Shown in pieces: positions 1-9,451 of a DNA stretch of 64,000 nt. Origin of the DNA: Microbispora oryzae (GTDB lineage: Bacteria > Actinomycetota > Actinomycetes > Streptosporangiales > Streptosporangiaceae); NCBI RefSeq assembly GCF_017896165.1, contig NZ_JAFCNB010000021.1:1-64000 (forward strand), in the 5' to 3' direction. The notes beneath the pieces were generated by a model that did not search any database, had not been told where the DNA came from, and worked only from the letters and a program-made list of their open reading frames with translations. Positions within the stretch are counted from its first letter, which is position 1, and each line of letters starts with the position of its first letter. A program made the position numbers and the translations under genes.

Positions 1-766
1 TCTCAAGAAACGGACGCGATCACCATCACCCGAACCCGCAAACCGCGAGACCCGAACTCCGGGGCGTTCATTTCGTTGTGTCTCTATTCTCGCCGCCTGG
101 AAGATTTCTGTCAAACCGACCCGATTCGGATCCATTTGACTCGAAACCCGCCAACCGATAGGAATTCGACGCCCCGTCTCCGGGGCAACCCCTCGACCTT
201 ACCCGAACTCCCCCACCAGCACAAACCAGCGGAAGAATCCGGCCAAGACAAAGAGATCACCGGCGACGGACACGCAGGCACCACACAACCACCGAGATGA
301 TCGAGAGGAGCCGCGCCGAACCGCGCCGACAACGAAAGATTACCAGCACTCGAACACCACAAGACCCAATCGCCGATGAGTGCCCCACTGTTCGCGTTCA
401 TTCCCCACAGCACCCATCTCAGCGATCGCAACCTCGCATCGGTGCCGGCCCCCTCCCGGCTCCCCGCTCAGCCGCGCAAAACACGCGAGGGGGTAGAAGA
501 CAACCGGATCCGGCTCTCAGGCATCTAAATAGCGCTACGGCGATCACGCCGACATGGCGCGGAGGATCGGGGAGGCACGGCATGAGGCGCGGCACCATGG
601 TGGCGACGTCTGTGTCCGGTACGAAAAGGGCCCTCGCGGAGTGGTCCCTCCCCACGCAACCGAACGTCAAGTCGCCCGCAATCGCCCCGCGCTACGAAGA
701 CGATGCGGAAGTCTCCGTTCGGCGCCAACCCGGCTGCCCGGACTTCCGACGCTGGAGGTGGCCATC
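1..766. other. gene-poor segment with no convincing gene
   Basis: No reading frame here looks like a real gene. The open frames give Arg/Pro/Ser/Thr-rich translations without recognisable domains, and base composition is less GC-rich and more irregular than in neighbouring genes. The segment probably serves as the upstream region of the small gene beginning at 767 and of something beyond the left edge. The only regulatory-looking element I can name is the minus-strand promoter-like pair near 86-114. Confidence 0.5.
86..114 (-). promoter_or_regulatory. possible sigma-70-type promoter reading leftward
   Basis: On the minus strand a perfect TTGACA (109-114) is followed after 17 nt by GAGAAT (86-91), which keeps the key second A and final T of a -10 box. 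It would drive transcription toward lower coordinates, out of the window. The -10 match is only partial. Confidence 0.3.
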
Positions 767-1165
767 ATGACGCGGTCGGAGTTCGACGACATCCGGGCCC
801 ACATCGCGGCCGAGGCCGGACACCCGAGCGAGCTGCTGGAGCTCGCCCGGATCCTGCTCGACGACCTGGAGCAGATCCGGATGCGCGAGGCCGCCCTGCG
901 GTCGTACTACCTGGGGCTCCTCACCGCCGCCCGCGCGACCGTCGCCGCCGATGACCAGGGCGACGCGGCTCCTCTGACCTTCCTCCGCCACGAGCTGGCC
1001 AAGCACGGCCAGCTCCCCGCGGGCGACCAGGTCCAGCGGATCCTCTCGGACGCCCGCACCGCGCAGGCCCTGCTGGACCACGCCGAGGAGACGCCCCCGC
1101 GTATGGGCGCGCCGAAGGGCCGGGTCCCCCGGTGCGGCGGGGTCAGCCGTACTGTGCGCGGCTGA
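767..1165 (+). CDS. small hypothetical protein (132 aa)
   Basis: Unrecognised soluble protein. The ATG at 767 is preceded by a good ribosome binding site (GGAGGTG at 754-760) and the frame has the strong third-position G/C expected of a real gene. Residues 1-110 are predicted mostly helical and acidic (runs such as ELLELARILLDDLEQIRMREAALR). The last 25 residues are rich in Arg, Gly and Pro and look disordered. There is no signal peptide or membrane segment. It converges on the binding-protein gene ending at 1186 and has no operon partner here, so no function can be inferred. Confidence 0.6.
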   Translation: MTRSEFDDIRAHIAAEAGHPSELLELARILLDDLEQIRMREAALRSYYLGLLTAARATVAADDQGDAAPLTFLRHELAKHGQLPAGDQVQRILSDARTAQALLDHAEETPPRMGAPKGRVPRCGGVSRTVRG

Positions 1166-1185
1166 CCCCGGCGCGCGCCGCGAGC

Positions 1186-2796
1186 TCACCCGCTGGGGAT
1201 GAGGTCGTGCACGAAGACGACGTTGGGGTACGCCGGGTTGTCGGTGAACCCCTGGACGTTGCCGAGGTAGGCCCTCTGGTAGTTGGACACCCACGGCACG
1301 GCCACGGCCGCCTCCTTCCCGATCAGCGCCGACTGGAGGTAGGCGTACGCCTTCTCGGCGGCTCCCCGGTCGGTCGCCAGGAGTGACGGCAGCGCGTCGA
1401 TCCGGGAGTCGATGTCCCTGTTCTCCAAATAGGTCAGGTTGAACGACACCGGCGTCGCGCTGTGGAAGACGTTGCGGAACCACGAGTACGCGTCGGCGTA
1501 GTCGGGCCACCAGTACATGACGAAGATGTCCTGCCGCCTGGCCGGGTCGCTGGCCTTCCCCCGGTCCCACTGGGCGTTCCACTGCATGGCCCGGGCGTCC
1601 ACCTGCACGTTCAACCCGGCCAGGGCGTTGGTCAGGAGCGTGGCGAGCACCTGCTCGTCGTCGTCGCCCTGGGCGTACGTCATGGTGAGGCGCAGTGGCT
1701 TGCCGCCGGGGCCGTACCCCGCCTGCGTGAGCAGCTCGGCCGCTCCGGCGAGGTCCTGGTGTGGCTGCGCGCCCGCCGCGGTGACGTGGCCGAGCAGCCC
1801 CCCGGGCACGAGGCCGGTGGCGCCCGTGCCGGCCCCCTTGAGCGCCGTGAGGATGCCGTCGTAGTCGATGGCCTTCTGCACGGCCTTGCGCAGGCGGACG
1901 TCCGCCAGCGGGCCCGACGCGGTGTTGAAGAGGACGAGGAGGTTCTGGAACGACGGCACCTGGAGAGTTCGTACGCCGGCCGTGCCCCGTGCCTTCTGGA
2001 ACAGCTCCGGCGTGAGCCGCTGCACGAAGCTGGCCTCGCCGCGCAGGAGGAGCTGCCAGGAGGTGTTCAGGTCCGGGGTCACCCGGAACTCCACGTTCTG
2101 GTAGTGCGGGCCTTCCCAGCCCCCCCAGTACGAGCCGAACGCCCGCAGCACCAGCTCCTTCTCCTTGCCCTTCTGCCAGCTCGCGACCGTGTACGGCCCG
2201 GAGCCCGCGTCCCTGCCGCGCTGGAACCACTTCCCGAGGTCGCCCGAGCCGGCGGCCTGCGTGTCGTAGATGTACGCCGCGTAGTCGGCCGAGGCGACGA
2301 GGTCGATCGGCGCCGGATACTTCAGCCGGAACTCCACGGTGAGCGTGTCCTTGGCCGTGATCCCCCGCACCGCGTCCCAGATGTAGGCCGCGCCCTGGCC
2401 GAGCTTCCTGGTGCGTTCGATCGACGCCTTGACCGCCGCCGCGTCGACCGGCCTGCCGGTGTGGAACCGCATGCCGGGCCGCAGGGTGAAGGTCCACGTC
2501 TTGCCGTCCGGCGAGCTCTGCCAGCGTTCGGCGAGGCGGGGGCCGGCCCGCCGGGTCAGCGGGTTGTAGACCGTCAGCGACTCGTAGATGTTCTGCATCG
2601 CCACGAGCTCGTTGGAGTACGACGTGGCCGGGTCCCAGTCGGTGACGACGTCGACGTTCTGCAGGTAGACGAAGGTGGCCTGGTTCCCGGTCGGCGGGCC
2701 GGGCATCGACGTGCCGCGGACCTCACCACCGCCGCACCCGGCGAGGGCCAGCGCGGCCATGAGACCCAGGACACCGGGGACGAGGAAGCGGCGCAT
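1186..2796 (-). CDS. family-5 ABC transporter substrate-binding lipoprotein (orphan)
   Basis: Extracytoplasmic substrate-binding protein of the peptide/nickel family (SBP_bac_5), 536 aa. The N-terminus has a lipoprotein signal peptide with lipobox LAGC (Cys about residue 21). I chose the ATG at 2796 over the ATG at 2820 because AAAGGA lies about 11 nt upstream and the same arrangement precedes its paralogue at 15887-17518. The two are alike over their whole length, sharing stretches such as DVVTDWDP, SPDGKTWTFTLRPG and AAYIWDAV/AAYIWGAV. No permease or ATPase gene is adjacent, so it probably feeds the DppBCDF-like transporter at 12.2-15.9 kb or is a relic of a duplicated system. Substrate unknown; the neighbouring hyu genes suggest a cyclic amide or amino-acid derivative. 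Confidence 0.9.
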   Translation of the reverse strand: MRRFLVPGVLGLMAALALAGCGGGEVRGTSMPGPPTGNQATFVYLQNVDVVTDWDPATSYSNELVAMQNIYESLTVYNPLTRRAGPRLAERWQSSPDGKTWTFTLRPGMRFHTGRPVDAAAVKASIERTRKLGQGAAYIWDAVRGITAKDTLTVEFRLKYPAPIDLVASADYAAYIYDTQAAGSGDLGKWFQRGRDAGSGPYTVASWQKGKEKELVLRAFGSYWGGWEGPHYQNVEFRVTPDLNTSWQLLLRGEASFVQRLTPELFQKARGTAGVRTLQVPSFQNLLVLFNTASGPLADVRLRKAVQKAIDYDGILTALKGAGTGATGLVPGGLLGHVTAAGAQPHQDLAGAAELLTQAGYGPGGKPLRLTMTYAQGDDDEQVLATLLTNALAGLNVQVDARAMQWNAQWDRGKASDPARRQDIFVMYWWPDYADAYSWFRNVFHSATPVSFNLTYLENRDIDSRIDALPSLLATDRGAAEKAYAYLQSALIGKEAAVAVPWVSNYQRAYLGNVQGFTDNPAYPNVVFVHDLIPSG

Positions 2797-2862
2797 GCGG
2801 TGCGGGGTCCTTTCCACCATCAGCTAGCATGATCGAAGCTACTGCAAGATCGGGATTAGACG

Positions 2863-2872
2863 GGAAATTTCC
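2863..2872. promoter_or_regulatory. perfect 10-bp palindrome in a divergent intergenic region
   Basis: GGAAATTTCC is a perfect palindrome located between the divergent binding-protein gene (start 2796) and the sensor-kinase gene (start 2981). It is a candidate operator, but no regulator family can be assigned from the sequence. Confidence 0.25.
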
Positions 2873-2980
2873 GGATAGCGCGTCTCATTCACCGCATCAG
2901 ACACAATGCGCTGCTAGCCTCTGTCTCTGTCCCACAAGAGCTTTCGGGAAGCTTGCTCACTTCCCGGGACGAGGGTTGCC

Positions 2981-4990
2981 ATGAGTCCCCGAAGGCGCGG
3001 CCGGCCGATCAGGTACAGGCTCATCGGTTTGCTTCTCGTTCCGCTCTTCTCCCTGGTCGCCCTCTGGGTCGTGACCGCCGGGGTGACCATCGGGGACAGC
3101 CTCCGCCTCCGGACGTACAACACTCTGTGGTCGACGCTGCGCCAGCCGGCCGACACTCTGATCGTCGAGTTGCAGGCGGAACGGCTCTCGTCCGCCCGCT
3201 ACATCGGATCCCGGGCCCGATCCGCGCGCGCCGAGATGACCGTGCAGCGGCAGCGGACCAACGCCGCCCGTGACCGGGTCCGCACGCTGGCGCTGTCGGA
3301 TTCGTCCCGGGGGGCCACCACCCCCACGATGCGGTCGCAGGTCGACGAGATGCTGGCCGGGCTCGGCCGGCTCGACGAGATCCGCGCGGAGATCGACGAG
3401 GGCGAGCCCGACCGGCTCCGCGTGATCGAGACGTACAACCTCGTGAGCGACTCGATCTACCGAATGCACTACAGCCTGGCCCTGATCGACGACATCCCGA
3501 TCTATCAGCAGTCGCGGGTCGTGATCTCCCTCGGGTACGCCAAGGAGCTGCTCACCAGGGAGCAGGCCCTGGAGGCGGGCGCGGCGGCCTCCGGCGCGAT
3601 GACCGAGGAGGAGCGCAAGCTCTTCACCCAGCTCGTGGGCAACCGCCGCTTCCTCATCGACCAGGCGCTCCCCGAGCTCGACCCCGGGCTGCGCCAGATC
3701 CACGTGAACCTGATCACGACCCCGCTCTACCAGCGCCTCCGGCTGCAGGAAGAGGCGATCATCGCGGGGCGGAGGCTGTCGCCGAGCTCCCAGCGCCTCT
3801 GGCAGACGACCTCCGACGGCTTCGCCCAGTCGTCGCAGAAGGCCCAGACGCAGGCCGGGTCGTTCCTGACCGAGCGGGCCGCGCCGATCGCCGACTCGAT
3901 CCTCTGGCGGGCGGTGCTCGTCGGCGGCTTCGGGCTCCTGGCGGTGGTCGCCTCGATCCTCCTCTCGCTGCGCTTCGGCTCCCGGCTCGCCCGCGAGCTC
4001 GCCGGGCTCCGGCAGGCTGCGCTCGACCTCGCGAACGTGCGCCTGCCCAGCCTCCTGGACCGGCTCAGGAAGGGCGAGGACGTCGACGTCGCGACCGAGG
4101 CGCCGCCCATCAGGACCCCGGGCGAGACGGCGGAGATCCAGGACGTCGGCACGGCCTTCTCGACCGTCCAGCAGACGGCCGTGGAGGCCGCCATCGGCCA
4201 GGCGCGTCTCCAGCGAGGCGTCGGCCAGGTCTTCCTGAACCTGGCCCGGCGCAGCCAGACCCTGCTCCACCGGCAGCGCACGCAGCTCCACAACATGCAG
4301 CGGCACGCGACCGAGCCGGACGTGCTGGAGGAGCTGTTCCGCCTCGATCACCTCACCACCCGCATGCGCCGCCACGCCGAGGGCCTGATCATCCTGTCCG
4401 GCGCGGCACCGGGACGCGCCTGGCGCAGGCCCGTCCCGATGTACGACGTGGTGCGGGGCGCGGCCGCGGAGGTGGAGGACTACGTCCGGGTGAACGTGAT
4501 GCCGATGGAGGAGCACGGGCTCGACGGCTCAGCGGTGGCCGACGTGATCCACCTCATCGCCGAGCTGATCGAGAACGCCACGATCTTCTCGCCCCCGCAC
4601 ACCTCGGTGTCGGTGCGGGGGGAGCTCGTGGGCACCGGCTTCGTCGTGGAGATCGAGGACCGCGGACTGGGCATGACGGCCGAACGGCTGGCCGAGCTCA
4701 ACGAGCGGCTCGCGAACCCTCCGGAGTTCGACATCGCCGACACCGACCGCATGGGGCTGTTCGTCGTCGCCCGCCTGGCCGCCCGAAGGGACGTCAAGGT
4801 GACGCTGCGCCCCTCGCCGTACGGAGGAACGACCGCGATCGTGCTGATCCCATCCACCCTCATGGTCTACCCGAAGGACGCCGACCTCGCCCGCCTGACG
4901 GCGCAGGAGGTCACCCCAGAGGACATCATCCTCGCCCCGTTGACGCGGGGAACCGAAAACGAAGAACGACCGGGCGAGGAGGGGTCGTGA
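2981..4990 (+). CDS. CvnA-like nitrate/nitrite-sensing-type sensor histidine kinase
   Basis: Membrane sensor kinase, 669 aa. A first transmembrane segment (about residues 12-35) is followed by an extracytoplasmic helical region resembling a NIT sensing domain (about 45-300), a second membrane segment (about 308-330), a HAMP-like linker and a C-terminal kinase core. The core shows the conserved LDHLTTRMRRHAE helix and HATPase boxes ELIENATIFSPP, EDRGLGM and GLFVVARLA. This architecture is that of CvnA proteins of actinobacterial conservons, which normally act with CvnB (roadblock), CvnC (DUF742) and CvnD (Ras-like GTPase). Here only a DUF742 gene follows, overlapping by 4 bp (GTGA). The ligand cannot be told from sequence. 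Confidence 0.85.
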   Translation: MSPRRRGRPIRYRLIGLLLVPLFSLVALWVVTAGVTIGDSLRLRTYNTLWSTLRQPADTLIVELQAERLSSARYIGSRARSARAEMTVQRQRTNAARDRVRTLALSDSSRGATTPTMRSQVDEMLAGLGRLDEIRAEIDEGEPDRLRVIETYNLVSDSIYRMHYSLALIDDIPIYQQSRVVISLGYAKELLTREQALEAGAAASGAMTEEERKLFTQLVGNRRFLIDQALPELDPGLRQIHVNLITTPLYQRLRLQEEAIIAGRRLSPSSQRLWQTTSDGFAQSSQKAQTQAGSFLTERAAPIADSILWRAVLVGGFGLLAVVASILLSLRFGSRLARELAGLRQAALDLANVRLPSLLDRLRKGEDVDVATEAPPIRTPGETAEIQDVGTAFSTVQQTAVEAAIGQARLQRGVGQVFLNLARRSQTLLHRQRTQLHNMQRHATEPDVLEELFRLDHLTTRMRRHAEGLIILSGAAPGRAWRRPVPMYDVVRGAAAEVEDYVRVNVMPMEEHGLDGSAVADVIHLIAELIENATIFSPPHTSVSVRGELVGTGFVVEIEDRGLGMTAERLAELNERLANPPEFDIADTDRMGLFVVARLAARRDVKVTLRPSPYGGTTAIVLIPSTLMVYPKDADLARLTAQEVTPEDIILAPLTRGTENEERPGEEGS

Positions 4991-5358
4991 GCGAACGGCT
5001 GCAGGACCAGTGGCTGGACGACGAGGCGGGGCCGGTCGTCCCCGCCTACGCCCTGACGCGGGGCCGGGTCCGGCCGTCCAACAAGTCCATCGACCTGGTC
5101 GCGATCGTGACGGCGACGGGCGGTCCCACCCCGGTGAGCCTCGGCCCCGAACAGTGGATGATCCTCAGCCTGTGCGCGCGGGCGACTCCGCTGGTCGACA
5201 TCGCCTCGGCGATCGACCTTCCGTTCGGCGTGGTGCAGGTGCTGGTGAGCGACCTGCACGAGCAGGGGCTCGTGCAGGTCCGTCCGCCGAAGAACGTCGC
5301 ACAGCTGCCCCACTCCAGCATCCTGACGGAGGTCATCACCGGCCTGCGCGCGCTGTGA
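4987..5358 (+). CDS. DUF742 family protein (CvnC-like)
   Basis: A 123-aa protein of the DUF742 family, the third component of actinobacterial conservons. The C-terminal two-thirds has the expected winged-helix-like pattern (EQWMILSLCARATPLVDIASAIDLPFGVVQVLVSDL), and the end (HSSILTEVITGLRAL) is typical. The GTG start overlaps the kinase stop as GTGA, implying translational coupling and joint function. Neither the roadblock/LC7 gene that normally lies between cvnA and cvnC nor the downstream GTPase gene cvnD is present. The pair may therefore be a reduced conservon or may recruit these partners from another locus. Confidence 0.85.
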   Translation: MSERLQDQWLDDEAGPVVPAYALTRGRVRPSNKSIDLVAIVTATGGPTPVSLGPEQWMILSLCARATPLVDIASAIDLPFGVVQVLVSDLHEQGLVQVRPPKNVAQLPHSSILTEVITGLRAL

Positions 5359-5387
5359 GCCGCGCCGGATCCCGTACCCGGCGCGGC
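5359..5387. terminator. bidirectional hairpin terminator
   Basis: A perfect 10-bp stem (GCCGCGCCGG at 5359-5368, CCGGCGCGGC at 5378-5387) with a 9-nt loop lies directly after the DUF742 stop and before the end of the convergent hyuB gene. Placement between convergent genes suggests a shared factor-independent terminator, though there is no long T-run. Confidence 0.55.
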
Positions 5388-5394
5388 CCTCGGG

Positions 5395-7119
5395 TCAGAA
5401 CGCGTGCGGGTAGTGCCGCCGTGCCTGCTCGGGGCTGATGTAGCCCTCGCGCACATCGGCTCGTACGGCCTCGGGGTCGCGTTCGGAGGGCGGTCCGTAC
5501 CCGCCGCCCGAGCCGGTGCGCAGGTGGACCACCGATCCCGTGGGCAGGAAGATCCGCGTCTTCAGGGAGAAGTCCTCGGTGCGGCCGTCCGGATATTCGA
5601 CCGTGAGCCGGTTGGGCCGCCCGGCGAGGCCGCCGTCGAGGCCCCACGGTTCCAGGGCCGTCCTGGCCAGCCCGGCCGTGAGGTACTGGTCCTCAAGCAC
5701 CCGGAACGACAGGTCCAGCCCGAGGCCGCCGCGGTGCCGTCCGGGGCCGCCGGAGTCCTCGGCGAGCGCGAGCCGTTCGATCCGCCAGGGGTTGCGGGCC
5801 TCCCACACCTCGGACGGTGTGAACCTGGTGGCCGACTCGGAGATGTACATGAGCGCGCTCGCCCCGTCGGCCGAGCGGGAGGCGCCCTGGCCGACCGGGT
5901 GGGGGGCGCCGTCCGCCCAGGGCTCGCCGGTCGCCTCCCGGTTGCCCCACCACACCAGCGCGTTGATGTCGCCGCCACTCGCCGCCGGCACGACGTCGGG
6001 GACGGCCTCCGCCAACGCCCGGATGATCAGCTCGATGGCGTGGTCGGATGGGACGCCGTACATGAAGCACGGGGCCGGCCGTACGGGATGGAAGAGGGAG
6101 CCGAGCCGGGTGACCAGTTCCAGCGGGCGGAAGTGGCCCTCGTTGGGCTGCTCCCCCGCGCCCGCGAGGAAGGCCACCGCGATCCGCGCCGCGGCCACCG
6201 TCGAGGGCAGCGGGCAGTTGATCGGGCCGCCGGCCTGGTCGGGGCATCCGGTCAGGTCCACGGTCACCGACGACCCGGCGACCGTGACCTCGACCCCGAA
6301 CGGGATCGGCGCGCCGTTCACACCGTCGGAGTCGATCACGCTGTCGGCCCGGTAGACGCCGTCGGGCAGCCGTTCGAACCAGCCGCGCACCAGCGCCTCG
6401 CCGTGGGCGTACATCCGGGCGACGCTGCGGCGGAACACGTCCGGGCCGTAACGCCGGACGACGGCGGCGAGCGCCTCGCCGCCCGTCCTGGCCCCGGCGA
6501 CCATCGCGTTGATGTCGCCGATCACCATCTCCGGCATGCGGCTGTTGGCGACGATCATGCGGTAGATGTCGCTGACGAGCCGGCCCGCGTCGTACAGCTT
6601 GACCCCGGGGAAGATCGTGCCTTCCTGGTGGACGTCGACGGTGTCGGTGCAGTAGGGATCCTTGCCGCCGATGTCGAGCCAGTGCGCCTTGATCGTCGCG
6701 TAGCCCACGAGCAGGTCGTCGCCCGTCTCGGGCCGGTGGAAGACCGGCACGATCATGGCGGCGTCCTGCGGGTGGGAGCCGGTACCGTACGGGTCGTTGT
6801 AGAGGATCACGTCGCCCGGGCTGAGCGCGCCGGGGCCGCCGACGCCCTCGACGGCCTCCCGTACGCAGAACCCGAGCGTGCCCATGAACGCGGGCAGCGT
6901 CGGGGCCTGGGCCAGCATGCACATGTCGGCGTCGTAGAACGCGACCGCGAAGTCCAGCGCCTCGTAGATGATCGGGGAGAACGCGGTGCGGATGAGCGAC
7001 TGCTTCATCTGCTCGGCCGCCGCGTTCAGCGCCTGCCGGATGATCTCGGTGGTGACCGGGTCGGCGTCGTCGGCCAGCCCCGGATGCGCCTCGGCGAACC
7101 GGGTGCGCACGATGGTCAT
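5395..7119 (-). CDS. hyuB: hydantoinase B / oxoprolinase family protein (HyuB)
   Basis: 574-aa protein of the hydantoinase B/oxoprolinase family, the partner subunit of HyuA in ATP-dependent ring-opening amidohydrolases (N-methylhydantoinase, 5-oxoprolinase, caprolactamase and acetophenone carboxylase relatives). Family features include DPVTTEIIRQALNAAAEQM near the start, NDPYGTGSHPQD, HWLDIGGKDP and a C-terminal SGGGYGPPSERDPE stretch. The ATG at 7119 overlaps the hyuA stop (ATGA), so the two are coupled and presumably made in equal amounts. It is in the cytoplasm, with no signal peptide. Which cyclic amide it opens cannot be read from sequence; 'hydantoinase' is a family name here. Confidence 0.92.
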   Translation of the reverse strand: MTIVRTRFAEAHPGLADDADPVTTEIIRQALNAAAEQMKQSLIRTAFSPIIYEALDFAVAFYDADMCMLAQAPTLPAFMGTLGFCVREAVEGVGGPGALSPGDVILYNDPYGTGSHPQDAAMIVPVFHRPETGDDLLVGYATIKAHWLDIGGKDPYCTDTVDVHQEGTIFPGVKLYDAGRLVSDIYRMIVANSRMPEMVIGDINAMVAGARTGGEALAAVVRRYGPDVFRRSVARMYAHGEALVRGWFERLPDGVYRADSVIDSDGVNGAPIPFGVEVTVAGSSVTVDLTGCPDQAGGPINCPLPSTVAAARIAVAFLAGAGEQPNEGHFRPLELVTRLGSLFHPVRPAPCFMYGVPSDHAIELIIRALAEAVPDVVPAASGGDINALVWWGNREATGEPWADGAPHPVGQGASRSADGASALMYISESATRFTPSEVWEARNPWRIERLALAEDSGGPGRHRGGLGLDLSFRVLEDQYLTAGLARTALEPWGLDGGLAGRPNRLTVEYPDGRTEDFSLKTRIFLPTGSVVHLRTGSGGGYGPPSERDPEAVRADVREGYISPEQARRHYPHAF

Positions 7120-9116
7120 CGGCGGTCCTTTCGCTTGATGACGAGGCAGCCGCTCGGATGCGCCTCGGCGGTGAAGCCCGCGTCGAGATAGGTGGTCGCG
7201 GTGGGCTCGATCACGAGCGCGGGCCCCTCCACCGGTTCCGTGCACGCCGCCCTCGGCACCACCGGCGCCTCCACCCGGGCCCGCTCCCGGAACGACCACA
7301 GGTGGGTGGTCTCCGCCGTCGCCTCGGCGGACGGCGGGGCGGGCACCAGCGGACGCGACCGGTCGAGCACCACCCGGCTGGTCGCCCGTACGGTGACGAC
7401 CTCCAGCGGATCGGGCAGCCGGTGGCCGAACGCCCGGTGGTACGCCTCCGAGAAGCGGGCGCCGATCGCGGTGAGGTCGTCGCCGGGACGCAACGGAATC
7501 GTGAGCGTGTGCTCCTGGCCGCGGTGGCGCAGGTCGAGATGGACCTCCCGGACGGCCCCGTCCTGCGCGAGGCGCTCGAACAGCGCGCCGGCCATCCGGT
7601 CGATGACAGGCGGCGCCTCCGCGTCGAGCGGGCGGACGAGCGTGCGGGCCGCCGAGCGGACGATGTCGGCCTGGACCAGCCCCACGGCGGAGAAGTTGCC
7701 CGCGTTGGGCGGGATCACGACGGTGTCCACGTCGAGCTCGTCGGCGAGCAGGCAGCCGAACAGCGGTCCGGCCCCGCCGAACGCGACGATCGCCGTGCCG
7801 CGCGGGTCCACGCCCCGTTCGACGGTCACGCCGCGCACGGCCTGGGCCATGTGGGCGGTGGCGATCCTGATCACGCCCTCGGCGACGGCGTCGGTGCCGG
7901 CGAGCCCGGTCGGCCCGGCGAGCGGCGCGAGCGCGTCGGCGGCCCGGCCCGGCGAGAGGTCGAGTCCGCCGGCGATGCGGCCCGCCGGGATCATGCCGAG
8001 GTGCAGCGCGGCGTCGGTGACCGTGGGCTCGGTGCCGCCGCCCGGGTAGCAGGCCGGGCCGGGGTCGGCTCCGGCGCTGCGCGGTCCCACCCTGAGCAGG
8101 CCGCCGAAGTCCGCGTACGCGATCGAACCGCCGCCCGCGCCGACCGACCGGACATCGACCCAGGGGCTCTGCAGCGGCAGCCCGAGGACCTCACCCTGGA
8201 ACAGCAGGGGAAGCCGCGCCTCCTCGATGAGGGCCGTGTCGAAGCTGGTGCCGCCCACGTCGGCGGCGACCACGGCCGGCAGGCCGAGCGTCTCGGCGAG
8301 CCGGGCGGTCGCGGCGGCTCCCGCGACCGGGCCGGACAGGATCGTCTCGAACGGCCGCGCCACGGCCTCGGCCAGGGTCAGCGCGCCGCCGCCCGAGCGG
8401 GTGACGAGCAGCTCGCCGGTGAACCCCCGATCCCGCAGCTCGCGGGCGAGGTTGCGCAGGTAGGGCCCCATCCGGTGCCGTACGAAGGCGTCGACGACCG
8501 TGGTGCAGGTCCGTTCGTACTCCCGGTACTCCCCCGACACCTCATGGGAGAGCGAGATCGGCCCGGTGAAGCCGGCCTCCCGGAGCAGCTCGGCGGTCCG
8601 CAGCTCGTGCTCCGGGTTGGCGTACGAGTTGATCAGTACGACGGCGACGGTGTCCACGCCCTCCGCCGCGAAGTGCTCCGCGGCCCGCCGTACGGAATCG
8701 GGATCGAGCGGGCGTACGACGGAGCCGTCGGCGGCCACCCGCTCGCCGGCCTCGACGCGCAGCCGCCTCGGCACGAGCGGCGGCGGAGGGGTCCAGAACA
8801 GGTCGTAGGGGTCGTCGCGGTCGCCGCGGCGGATCTCCAGCACGTCGCGGAAGCCGGCGGTGGTGACAAGCCCCACGGTCCGCGCGTCCGCGCGTTCCAG
8901 CAGGGCGTTGAGCCCCACCGTGGTGCCGTGGACGAAGTGACGGCAGCGGGCGAGCAGCTCGCCGGGCACGGCCGCGTCGACCGCGGCGAGGACGCCCAGC
9001 TCCGGCGCGGCCGGGGTGGTCGGCCGTTTGGCGATCCTGATCTCCCCGGTGGCGGCGTCGTGGAGGACGAGGTCGGTGAAGGTCCCACCGACGTCCACTC
9101 CGATGACCGTTGTCAT
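7116..9116 (-). CDS. hyuA: hydantoinase A / oxoprolinase family protein (HyuA)
   Basis: 666-aa ATP-binding subunit of the hydantoinase/5-oxoprolinase family, expected to phosphorylate the substrate carbonyl so that HyuB can open the ring. The N-terminal actin-like nucleotide motif IGVDVGGTFTDLVL opens the protein, and the second domain has the typical ADVGGTSFDTALI, GAGGGSIAY and AFGGAGPLFGCLLADEL segments. I prefer the ATG at 9116 because the nucleotide-binding strand then starts at residue 4, as usual; a GTG 9 nt upstream is possible. It leads a two-gene operon with hyuB and is the longer of two HyuA-type proteins in the window; the other, at 17547-19094, has no HyuB partner. Confidence 0.92.
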   Translation of the reverse strand: MTTVIGVDVGGTFTDLVLHDAATGEIRIAKRPTTPAAPELGVLAAVDAAVPGELLARCRHFVHGTTVGLNALLERADARTVGLVTTAGFRDVLEIRRGDRDDPYDLFWTPPPPLVPRRLRVEAGERVAADGSVVRPLDPDSVRRAAEHFAAEGVDTVAVVLINSYANPEHELRTAELLREAGFTGPISLSHEVSGEYREYERTCTTVVDAFVRHRMGPYLRNLARELRDRGFTGELLVTRSGGGALTLAEAVARPFETILSGPVAGAAATARLAETLGLPAVVAADVGGTSFDTALIEEARLPLLFQGEVLGLPLQSPWVDVRSVGAGGGSIAYADFGGLLRVGPRSAGADPGPACYPGGGTEPTVTDAALHLGMIPAGRIAGGLDLSPGRAADALAPLAGPTGLAGTDAVAEGVIRIATAHMAQAVRGVTVERGVDPRGTAIVAFGGAGPLFGCLLADELDVDTVVIPPNAGNFSAVGLVQADIVRSAARTLVRPLDAEAPPVIDRMAGALFERLAQDGAVREVHLDLRHRGQEHTLTIPLRPGDDLTAIGARFSEAYHRAFGHRLPDPLEVVTVRATSRVVLDRSRPLVPAPPSAEATAETTHLWSFRERARVEAPVVPRAACTEPVEGPALVIEPTATTYLDAGFTAEAHPSGCLVIKRKDRR

Positions 9117-9451
9117 GCCTGGCACCGTAGGACCGGACGCGGACGCCGTCGATGTGGCCTCACAACGACGCGAACCGGGGTGTTGTGCCGCGAAGACAGC
9201 GCGGCCGGAGGTTCACTGCCCGATTGCGGGCAATAAGTCCCAAGTAGGCGACTTCTTGTCGCGGGTGGGGCCGCGCGCTCCGCCGATCGTGGACGACACG
9301 CCCCTTCACACGGCGCCGGATCCCTCCGGGACCCGCCTGGCGCTCGACGGCCAGGCGCTTCGGACACGCGGGGGCGCTCACAGCACTCGCCGGACTCCCG
9401 GGACGCGCCCGGGCGGTCGCGGACGGCGACGACGGTCCCGAAGGAGTTCCC
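9117..9451. promoter_or_regulatory. divergent promoter region between hyuA and serine hydrolase
   Basis: About 335 bp without a gene. It contains an inverted repeat CACAAC (9161-9166)/GTTGTG (9182-9187) separated by 15 nt, 45 bp upstream of hyuA, a plausible operator for the nearby PucR-type regulator. A good ribosome binding site (AAGGAG) precedes the plus-strand gene at 9452. I see no clear -35/-10 pair. Confidence 0.3.
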
